From contig CALJVT010000006.1 of NCBI GenBank assembly GCA_937773555.1, positions 340,001 to 404,000 on the forward strand: DNA of 64,000 nt, read 5' to 3'. Positions 57,801 to 64,000 of this stretch are shown here, piece by piece. Source of the DNA: an uncultured Pseudomonadales bacterium (lineage in GTDB: Bacteria > Pseudomonadota > Gammaproteobacteria > Pseudomonadales > Balneatricaceae). The translations under genes were made by a program, and so were the position numbers. Under the pieces are notes generated by a model. The model did not search any database. It was not told the origin of the DNA and saw only the letters and a list, made by a program, of their open reading frames with translations. Numbering within the stretch: the first letter of the stretch is position 1; each line of letters starts with the position of its first letter.

Positions 57801-57840
57801 TTCAAAAGAAAGGGGCACAGGCTAATTAGCCTTGCCCCCT
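57801..57840 (-). terminator. Terminator-like hairpin after the CUT1 binding protein gene
   Basis: On the minus strand a stem of about 14 bp with two single-base bulges (AGGGGGCAAGGCTA against TAGCCTGTGCCCCT) is followed by TTCTTTT. It lies 23 bp after the binding protein stop and 45 bp before the MalF start, suited to reducing read-through into the permease genes. Confidence 0.65.
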
Positions 57841-57863
57841 TTACTAACTAGAGTCAGTAGGTT

Positions 57864-59111
57864 TTATAGAAAACCTTTCTCTTTGGCAGCAACATTGTAA
57901 GCTGCTTCCATGTCAGCTAATGCTTGCTCTGCGCTCTCACCACCTTGTAAAAAGTCAGATAGTTCTGAACCTGCAGCGCTATGCAAGGCGCCCATAAATG
58001 GATACATTGGATAAGGTGCAGCGCCATTCATCGCTGTAGAAGTTACACCTGAAGCTGCTTTACTAGGCACATAGCCTTCGATCAACCAAGTAGCTGCGTC
58101 ATTATTCGCTTGTACCATTTCAGTAGAAGTACCATTCATCATAGCAATAAAGCTAGCTTCGGCATCTGCATCAGAAACGTTCTTGGCTATAACGAAGCCA
58201 TCCCACCATAGAGACGAGGCTGGAATGCTACCACCATTAAAGCTTGGGGCTGCTGCAAAGTCAGTGTTCATGACAACTTGTTGAGTAGATCCTTCATCAT
58301 CTAGCACACCTGCTGTTCGAGAACCCCACATAGTAGCAAGAGCAAGCTTACCGCCTTCCCACATTGCTTGAGTCGCATTGGAGTCAAATGTTAGGTAGTC
58401 AGGATGTGAGTAGCTAACCAGGCTTTGCAGCATGTTTAAGGTAGCAATACCATGCTCGTTATTAATGCTCACCTGAGCTGTCCCAGGTACAAACATATCT
58501 GCACCAGTACCAAGATACATGTTGACAAACTCTTCACCTAAGTTCCAACCGGCCTTGGTATTCAATGCAACAGGGTACTCCATAATGCCAGCATCACGGA
58601 TTCGTTGAGCAGCAGTTAAGACCTGTTCATAGGTTTGAACTTCATCTGCACTCATGCCAACTTGGCTTAGGATGTCGGAGCGGTAAAATAGGTGCTGAGC
58701 GTTGGCCATAAAGGCTACTGCCATTACTTTCCCATTAACTGTCACCAACTGTGATTTATTTAAGCTTGAACCGTGCTTGGCTACAAGATCATCCAGTGAG
58801 CGAACCAAACCATCATTCATGAGGGTAACCAGAGTGCCATTTGATACAGTTAAGGCTGTATACTCAGCTGGATTAGCTGTTAGGGCCGGCACCATCAGGT
58901 CTTTGTAATCTTTGTTGTGATTTTTAGTCACGGTAACACCATTGCCTGCGCATTGCTCAGCTGCAGAAAACACAGCATGTAATGCAGGGAAATCGTTACC
59001 CATTATACTCACGTTGGCATTGCCTTCTATGCCACATTCTGCAAAAGCGGCGGAGCTGGATAAAATTGCAGCAGCAGTTGCGGTGAGAGCTATCGTTTTT
59101 ATTGTGCTCAT
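57864..59111 (-). CDS. Extracellular sugar/polyol-binding protein (ABC, CUT1)
   Basis: 415-residue periplasmic binding protein of the family 1 (MalE-like) type. Signal peptide MSTIKTIALTATAAAILSSSAAFA, cleavage before ECGIEG. The mature part has DYKDLMVPALTANPAEYTAL, a hinge around LYRSDILSQVGMSADEVQTYEQVL, and AMWEGGKLALATMWGS. The start ATG 59111 has AGAGGAC upstream; a longer frame to 59225 would add a non-signal stretch overlapping a putative operator. First gene of the leftward arm. Confidence 0.93.
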   Translation of the reverse strand: MSTIKTIALTATAAAILSSSAAFAECGIEGNANVSIMGNDFPALHAVFSAAEQCAGNGVTVTKNHNKDYKDLMVPALTANPAEYTALTVSNGTLVTLMNDGLVRSLDDLVAKHGSSLNKSQLVTVNGKVMAVAFMANAQHLFYRSDILSQVGMSADEVQTYEQVLTAAQRIRDAGIMEYPVALNTKAGWNLGEEFVNMYLGTGADMFVPGTAQVSINNEHGIATLNMLQSLVSYSHPDYLTFDSNATQAMWEGGKLALATMWGSRTAGVLDDEGSTQQVVMNTDFAAAPSFNGGSIPASSLWWDGFVIAKNVSDADAEASFIAMMNGTSTEMVQANNDAATWLIEGYVPSKAASGVTSTAMNGAAPYPMYPFMGALHSAAGSELSDFLQGGESAEQALADMEAAYNVAAKEKGFL

Positions 59112-59167
59112 GATGAACGCGTCCTCTTTGAATTTATTAATGTGAGACCAGCGTGGCCTTGTTTTAT

Positions 59168-59175
59168 ATACGTAT
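59168..59175. promoter_or_regulatory. Candidate operator ATACGTAT, left copy
   Basis: Perfect 8-bp palindrome upstream of the leftward binding protein gene, in the context TTTATATACGTATTTGAT. Identical octamer near the rightward start. Regulator unknown. Confidence 0.4.
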
Positions 59176-59456
59176 TTGATCCACATCATATAATAACATT
59201 GGAGATGGATTGCATGCGTAACCAAAATTCTACTATGTTTTGACAGAGATTAGCAACTATTTAAATCTCAAACCACTTAACAACATTGATAATTATACAT
59301 AACTAATTGTTATTAATGAATTAAATAAATAATGGTTTCAGATTTATTTTTAAATGATCTATTGTCATTACGATAAAATGCTTATATATACTCATTTAAT
59401 TAGCTATTCTTACATCCTAGCTATTGCCTTAATGAATAAAATCTGATAATTTTTGC

Positions 59457-59464
59457 ATACGTAT
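59457..59464. promoter_or_regulatory. Candidate operator ATACGTAT, right copy
   Basis: Perfect 8-bp palindrome 40 bases before the ATPase start, context TTTGCATACGTATCTATT. Pairs with the copy at 59168-59175. Confidence 0.4.
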
Positions 59465-59503
59465 CTATTTTAGATTTTCAGACTCAACCACTGTGGCAGA
59501 CAT

Positions 59504-60550
59504 ATGGCAGAAATAAAGCTCCGTAATATTGGCAAGCGCTGGGGCGACTTCGTGGGCGTCGATAACTTTGATTTAACCATTGCAGATAAAGAATTTTTAG
59601 TCCTTCTTGGTCCCTCTGGCTGTGGCAAAACTACAACCATGCGCATGATCGCAGGACTAGAAGAGGTGACCGAAGGTGAGATCATCATAGATGGGGAGGT
59701 CGTCAATGGCCTCGACCCCAAGGATCGTGATGTGGCAATGGTTTTTCAAAGCTACGCCCTGTACCCGAACATGAACGTCTATGAAAATATACGATTTCCA
59801 TTAAAAGTACGCAAAGTTCCGAATACGGATCATCACGATCGAGTGATGAAGGCCGCTGCCATGGTGGAGCTGGAGGATTTTTTACACAGAAAGCCAGCCG
59901 AACTATCTGGTGGACAGCGCCAGCGTGTAGCCCTGGCAAGAGCCATAGTGCGCAAGCCCAAAGTGTTTTTAATGGATGAGCCTTTATCTAATTTAGATGC
60001 CAAATTGCGCGTATCGACACGAGCTCAAATAAAAAATCTATCCCATGAACTGCAGGTAACCACAATTTACGTTACCCACGATCAAATAGAAGCTATGACC
60101 CTGGCAGACCGTGTAGTTGTGATGAGTAAAGGGGTAGTTCAACAGGTAGGAACGCCGACAGACATCTACGACAATCCTGCTAACACGTTTGTCGCCAGCT
60201 TTATTGGCTCTCCCGCTATGAATTTGGTAAGTGGTCATCTTGAAGGAGGTATTTTTAAGACGAAAGACATGACGGTACCTGGATTTGATGGCAGGCCAGA
60301 CGGCCCTGTGACGTTAGGTTTTCGTGCTGAAGATGCCGACGTTACTGCTGTCGAAGCAGAATTAAACCTACAGGTATTTTCCTTGGAGCTGCTGGGAGAT
60401 TCTACTATGGTCACCGCTCGGGTAGGTGATGGTTTAGTCTCAATAAAGGCAGGGAAAGATTATCGCGTAAACATCGGTTCTAACTTTAGTGCCACCATTA
60501 CAGCTAGCTTATGCCATCTATTTGATGCGCAAAGTGGGCAAAGACTATAA
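59504..60550 (+). CDS. ABC transporter ATP-binding protein, MalK/UgpC type
   Basis: 348-residue ATPase of CUT1 sugar importers. Walker A GPSGCGKTTTMRMIAGLEE, Q-loop VFQSYALYPNMNVYENI, signature LSGGQRQRVALARAIVRKP, Walker B VFLMDEPLSNLDAKLR, H-loop VTHDQ, and a C-terminal TOBE-like regulatory domain (~240-348). It is encoded divergently from its permeases and binding protein and leads the catabolic genes: 12 bp to the NTF2 gene. Confidence 0.95.
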   Translation: MAEIKLRNIGKRWGDFVGVDNFDLTIADKEFLVLLGPSGCGKTTTMRMIAGLEEVTEGEIIIDGEVVNGLDPKDRDVAMVFQSYALYPNMNVYENIRFPLKVRKVPNTDHHDRVMKAAAMVELEDFLHRKPAELSGGQRQRVALARAIVRKPKVFLMDEPLSNLDAKLRVSTRAQIKNLSHELQVTTIYVTHDQIEAMTLADRVVVMSKGVVQQVGTPTDIYDNPANTFVASFIGSPAMNLVSGHLEGGIFKTKDMTVPGFDGRPDGPVTLGFRAEDADVTAVEAELNLQVFSLELLGDSTMVTARVGDGLVSIKAGKDYRVNIGSNFSATITASLCHLFDAQSGQRL

Positions 60551-60562
60551 AGCGAGGCAAGA

Positions 60563-61102
60563 ATGAAAGGTAGCCGTCCACAACAAGCTCAACTGAGCTG
60601 TGACACCGACATGTCAAAAACTGCAGCAACACGTGCAGTGATCGAATCTATGGTAGATGGTCTAAATGATCATAGGATTGCTGATATTGGTGATTTTTTT
60701 AGTGAGTCATTCCGTTGGATGGGCAACCAAGGCTGTGGTACCAAACAGGGTTTAAAGGAGTTTCAAACACATTGGCAACAGCCTTTTCAGGCTGCGTTCT
60801 CTAACAAAGTTTGTGTTGATGAAGCACGATTGTATATGGGTGAATGGGCCGCCGCATTTGGTCGTCAAGAGGCTATCCATAGTGGTACTTTTATGGGTGT
60901 TGAGCCTACTGAAAAAAAAGTAGAGATTCGCTACATGGACTTCTGGAAGGTTGTTGATGGAAAAATTTGTGATAACTGGGTGATGGTAGATTTTCCCCAC
61001 GTATTATCTCAGTTAGGCGTAGACGTTTTTAATGGTGAAGGCTGGGAAGCTTTTGATCGGGGAGAAAAGAATTCCCCACGAGCAGATGAGATGAGGAAGT
61101 AA
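60563..61102 (+). CDS. Single-domain SnoaL/NTF2-like protein
   Basis: 179-residue soluble protein with one SnoaL/NTF2 fold. A pocket region [23 protein letters not shown] comes early; the C-terminal half, [20 protein letters not shown] then [20 protein letters not shown], matches the second halves of the two double-domain paralogues in this cluster. GAGG lies at good spacing to ATG 60563. It ends 1 bp before the dehydrogenase ATG, so the product probably acts in the same pathway. Reaction unknown. Confidence 0.85.
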   Translation: MKGSRPQQAQLSCDTDMSKTAATRAVIESMVDGLNDHRIADIGDFFSESFRWMGNQGCGTKQGLKEFQTHWQQPFQAAFSNKVCVDEARLYMGEWAAAFGRQEAIHSGTFMGVEPTEKKVEIRYMDFWKVVDGKICDNWVMVDFPHVLSQLGVDVFNGEGWEAFDRGEKNSPRADEMRK

Positions 61103-61103
61103 C

Positions 61104-62414
61104 ATGGCGATTACCTATTTAAAAAGCAGCAAGCCAGCCGCTGACAGAGCCCAAGATGATGCTCGCACTAGGGCAGTAGTAGAAGCTACTTTAGCTGACA
61201 TAGACGCTAGAGGAGACCATGCTGTGCGGGAGTTGGCTCAGAAATTTGACAATTACGCTCCTGCATCTTTTCGTTTGTCTCAGGAAGACATTGAGCGCAT
61301 TATGGCCAAGGTCTCAGCGCGAGATATGGAAGACATCAAATTTGCCCAAAAACAGGTACGCAACTTTGCCCAAGCCCAGCGGGATTCCATGTTGGATATT
61401 GAAGTAGAAACCATGCCCGGTGTGATCCTTGGTCACAAACACATTCCCGTGCAATCGGTAGGCTGTTATGTGCCTGGTGGTAAATTCCCCATGGTGGCCT
61501 CTGCCCATATGTCGGTAGCTACTGCCAGCGTTGCAGGTGTGCCTAGAATTATTGCCTGCACCCCCCCGTTTAATGGCGAGCCCAATCCTGCCGTAATCAC
61601 CGCAATGTACTTAGGTGGCGCCCACGAGATTTATGTTTTAGGCGGCATTCAAGCTGTGGGTGCGATGGCTATCGGTACAGAAACCATAGAGCCAGTACAC
61701 CTATTGGTTGGCCCTGGTAACGCCTATGTAGCAGAAGCAAAACGGCAGCTATTTGGCCGCGTAGGTATTGATTTATTTGCAGGCCCCACGGAAACCATGG
61801 TGATTGCAGACAATACAGTTGATGCAGAGATGTGTGCAACAGATTTGCTCGGCCAGGCAGAGCACGGTTATGACTCACCAGCAGCGTTAGTGACGACTAG
61901 TCGCTCTTTAGCAGAAGCCACCATGAAGGAAATAGATCGCTTACTAAAAATCCTCCCTACTGCAGACACTGCTTCTGTAAGCTGGCGCGATTACGGTGAA
62001 ATAATTCTTTGTGACACTCACCAAGAAATGCTTCAAGTGTCTGAAGACAAAGCCTACGAGCATGTACAGGTAATGACCGATCGAGACGACTGGTTCTTGG
62101 AAAACATGACTTGTTATGGCGGTTTATTTTTGGGCCCTCGCACTAACGTGTCCAACGGTGACAAGGTTATTGGCACTAATCATACTTTACCTACTAAAAA
62201 AGCTGGCCGTTATACTGGTGGCCTTTGGGTAGGAAAATACCTAAAGACTCATAGTTATCAAAAAATAACCACTGACGAAGCCGCTACATTAATTGGCGAG
62301 TACGGCTCTCGTTTGTGTATGCTTGAAGGCTTTGTTGGCCATGCCGAACAGTGCAACTTACGTGTGCGTCGATACGGTAATAAAGATGTCCCCTATGGCA
62401 CTGGTGCCGAATAA
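61104..62414 (+). CDS. HisD-family dehydrogenase, HpsN-like (sulfopropanediol or polyol dehydrogenase)
   Basis: 436-residue NAD-dependent dehydrogenase of the histidinol dehydrogenase family. HisD landmarks are kept: [39 protein letters not shown], zinc ligands in [14 protein letters not shown], and GTNHTLPT. No his genes are nearby, and residues around the C-terminal pocket ([21 protein letters not shown]) differ from HisD. Its length and motifs are like HpsN, which oxidises 2,3-dihydroxypropane-1-sulfonate to sulfolactate. The substrate here is inferred only: DHPS or another small polyol. Overlaps the next gene by 1 bp. Confidence 0.85.
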   Translation: MAITYLKSSKPAADRAQDDARTRAVVEATLADIDARGDHAVRELAQKFDNYAPASFRLSQEDIERIMAKVSARDMEDIKFAQKQVRNFAQAQRDSMLDIEVETMPGVILGHKHIPVQSVGCYVPGGKFPMVASAHMSVATASVAGVPRIIACTPPFNGEPNPAVITAMYLGGAHEIYVLGGIQAVGAMAIGTETIEPVHLLVGPGNAYVAEAKRQLFGRVGIDLFAGPTETMVIADNTVDAEMCATDLLGQAEHGYDSPAALVTTSRSLAEATMKEIDRLLKILPTADTASVSWRDYGEIILCDTHQEMLQVSEDKAYEHVQVMTDRDDWFLENMTCYGGLFLGPRTNVSNGDKVIGTNHTLPTKKAGRYTGGLWVGKYLKTHSYQKITTDEAATLIGEYGSRLCMLEGFVGHAEQCNLRVRRYGNKDVPYGTGAE

Positions 62415-63464
62415 TGCCTAATGCTGCGGACAATAAAGAAATTTTGACGCCGCTGCTAAAAGCGATGCATGATTTTGAAGGCGGTCACGTAAAAGCACTG
62501 CTACAAGGTTTGATGAGCGATGATGCAATAGCTCATCTGTGCTTTCCATTTAATGATATTATTGGACCCACTAGTTTTTACGAAACCTGTTATGCCCCAC
62601 TTTTGCTGGCGATGCCTGATCTTGAGCGACGTGATTTAATCGTGATGTCTGGCACTACCGCCCAGGGGAATGAATGGGTGGGATGCGCAGGCCACTACTT
62701 AGGCACTTTTATATCTCCCTTGGCTAGACATACCTTCTACGGGGCATATCACCCACATGCGCTTTCACGAGTTCTTCCGCTTTGAACATGGAAAAATTGT
62801 AGAAATACAGGCCATTTGGGACATTCCAGAAGTAATGCTGCAGGCGCAAGCATGGCCCTTATCACCCTCCTTAGGTTGGGAAGGCTTCATTCCAGGCCCA
62901 GCAACTCAGGATGGTTTGTGTATTATTGATCGACTCCCAGGACAAGGCGAAGCCAGTGCTCAACATGTACTTGATATGTTAACTCACCTGGTTTTGCACC
63001 CAAAACAGGGTGGCCCAGAAGTAATGCAACTCCATAAGTTTTGGCACCCTCGCATGAATTGGTATGGCCCATCAGGCATTGGTTCATCACGAGGTATAGC
63101 AGGGTTTCGGAACTGGCACCAAATTCCATTTTTAAATGCTATGCCTGATCGGGGAAGCCAGGACCATCACTTAGATTTCCACTTTTTTGGTGAAGGAAAC
63201 TACGCTGCGGTCACCGGTTGGCCCAACATGAAACAAACTATCACCTTGGGTGGTTGGTTGGGCATCGCTCCGAGTGGGCAGGAAGTTAGCCTACGCAGTC
63301 TCGATTTTTGGCGTATGGATGGCACTTTAATTCGGGAGAATTGGGTATTAGTTGATTTGTTAGACCTCTACCATCAAGTGGGTATTGATGTATTTGCTCG
63401 CTTGCGTGAATTCAATAAAGCCCGCACTATGAGCAGCCTTAAATATGATATTGGAGAGGCATAA
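62414..63464 (+). pseudogene. Double SnoaL/NTF2-like protein interrupted by a frameshift
   Basis: Two frames together encode a ~350-residue homologue of the 54797-55813 protein. Frame one covers 62414-62785 and ends out of register after ARHTFYGAYHP; the next frame resumes with HMRFHEFFRFEHGKIVEI and runs to 63464. Deleting one G from the GGGG at 62741-62744 restores a continuous reading, TFYGHITHMRFHEFF. The second half has WYGPSGIGSSRG, GWLGIAPSGQEVSLRSLDFW and ENWVLVDLLDLYHQVGID. This may be a real mutation, a phase-variable tract, a programmed shift or a sequencing error. Both halves look otherwise well preserved. Confidence 0.8.
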
Positions 63465-63465
63465 T

Positions 63466-64000
63466 ATGATTTTGCCAACATCACCAAGTTTTAGTTTATC
63501 AGGAAAGAAAGCTCTGGTTGCAGGGGCGTCTTCTGGTATCGGCGCAGCCTGTGCAGTTGCCCTAGCTAGAGCCGGGGCCGACGTACTTTTGGCAGCTAGG
63601 CGTAAAACTGAACTCAACGAGATAGTAGGCGCTTTAGCAGCTGAAGGCTTGCAAGCTAGCGCATTAGTAATGGACGTTGGTGATGTGGAGAACACCCGTG
63701 AGTTAGTCAACACTCACGGACCATTTGATGTCTTAGTCAACTCCGCAGGGTTAGCCCGCCATGGAGTAGCCATTGACACAAAACCGGCAGATTTTGACGC
63801 AGTAATGAACATTAATGTTCGTGGCGCATATTTTCTTACCCAGGCTGTAGCGAAGGGCTTACTAGCCCACAACAAACCAGGCAGTTTAATTAACATTTCT
63901 AGTCAAATGGCACTTATTGGCGGTCAAGAAAGAGCCGTATATTGCGCTTCCAAACATGCGGTTGAAGGTTTTACTAAAGCAATGGCTATTGAATGGGGCA
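63466..64000 (+). CDS. SDR family oxidoreductase, 3' end outside window
   Basis: First ~178 residues of a classical short-chain dehydrogenase. Cofactor motif VAGASSGIGAACAVALARAG, NSAGLARHG (NAG-like), catalytic Ser in NISSQMALIGG and YxxxK in YCASKHAVEG. GGAGAGG lies 6 bases before ATG 63466, 1 bp after the NTF2 gene. It is the second dehydrogenase of the locus and may oxidise the product of the HisD-like enzyme or reduce an intermediate. The window ends before its C-terminus. Confidence 0.93.
   Translation, partial: MILPTSPSFSLSGKKALVAGASSGIGAACAVALARAGADVLLAARRKTELNEIVGALAAEGLQASALVMDVGDVENTRELVNTHGPFDVLVNSAGLARHGVAIDTKPADFDAVMNINVRGAYFLTQAVAKGLLAHNKPGSLINISSQMALIGGQERAVYCASKHAVEGFTKAMAIEWG

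Larger units (their letters stand above)
59112..59503. promoter_or_regulatory. Divergent regulatory region of the ABC/NTF2 cluster
   Basis: 392 A/T-rich bases between the binding protein gene and the ATPase gene. The octamer palindrome ATACGTAT occurs at 59168-59175 and again at 59457-59464, respectively 57 and 40 bases from the two start codons. No coding sequence; several A/T-rich -10-like stretches prevent naming a single promoter. No regulator gene of the locus is visible within the window. Confidence 0.55.

Noticed and set aside
59112-59225. Longer N-terminus of the CUT1 binding protein
   Set aside because: The extra residues lack signal peptide character and overlap the candidate operator; ATG 59111 with a good ribosome binding site gives a normal signal peptide.
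61104-62414. Histidinol dehydrogenase HisD
   Set aside because: Family match is clear, but there are no other his genes and the context is an importer with SDR and NTF2 genes, so a histidine biosynthetic role is unlikely.
61104-62414. Firm naming as hpsN
   Set aside because: No sulfolactate-processing genes (suyAB, slcD) or TRAP importer seen within the window; substrate cannot be decided from sequence alone.

Overview
The window is a chromosomal segment of a gammaproteobacterium, probably a free-living marine one. Gene content and gene order are those of Gammaproteobacteria: M23 peptidase-erpA-argC, dksA-gluQ-pcnB-folK-panBC, tkt-gap-pgk-fba, rsmE-gshB-yqgE-ruvX-pyrR-pyrB-pyrC', yggS-proC, ispA-dxs and rdgB-hemW. 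The pyrR-pyrB-pyrC' arrangement, with a catalytically dead dihydroorotase, is the Pseudomonas-like form. The DNA is somewhat A+T-leaning and densely coding, with many 1-28 bp gene overlaps. I saw no rRNA, tRNA, CRISPR array, prophage or insertion sequence. The marine, oligotroph-like lifestyle is inferred from compactness and from the two importer-linked catabolic loci.

Layout. 1-16 kb: envelope and housekeeping genes (M23 peptidase, erpA, argC, a ClC channel, hemL, PBP1b with a TPR lipoprotein that may be its activator, a small Rieske protein, sfsA, dksA, gluQ, pcnB, folK, panB, panC). 15.6-20.9 kb: leftward glycolytic/pentose phosphate operon tkt-gap-pgk-fba. 21-26.3 kb: a SAM methyltransferase, a KefB/C-type antiporter coupled to a MATE exporter, a Dabb-domain protein and a small membrane protein, lying between tkt and metK. 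26.8-33.6 kb: metK-rsmE-gshB-yqgE-ruvX and pyrR-pyrB-pyrC', closed by an intrinsic terminator. 33.7-36.3 kb: a compact signalling cassette (HTH-REC regulator, soluble histidine kinase, HD-GYP-like protein without the HD part). 36.2-42.1 kb: a leftward seven-gene operon with a polar amino acid/opine-type ABC importer and a three-part flavin/iron-sulfur oxidoreductase of the opine oxidase / D-hydroxyproline dehydrogenase / HcnABC superfamily. 42.3-52.5 kb: housekeeping genes (yggS, proC, ettA, ribA, dxs, ispA, xseB, yggT, DUF4426, hemW, rdgB). 52.6-54.6 kb: sdaA with an XRE-cupin regulator.

54.8-64 kb (runs off the right edge): the most unusual locus, a divergent carbohydrate/polyol-type ABC importer (binding protein, MalF, MalG leftward; MalK-type ATPase rightward). 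It is interleaved with three related SnoaL/NTF2-like proteins, a HisD-family dehydrogenase resembling sulfopropanediol dehydrogenase HpsN, and an SDR dehydrogenase. I read it as an uptake-plus-oxidation pathway for a small polyol or sulfonated polyol in which the NTF2-like proteins are probably enzymes of unknown chemistry. One of them is interrupted by a single-base frameshift at a GGGG run. Two identical ATACGTAT palindromes flank the divergent promoter region and are candidate operators.

Both ABC importer operons have a strong hairpin with a U-rich tail directly after the periplasmic binding protein gene, which would make binding protein transcript exceed permease transcript. Several starts were placed by ribosome binding site position or family length (ribA, metK, pcnB, both binding proteins, the OccQ-type permease, the Rieske protein).
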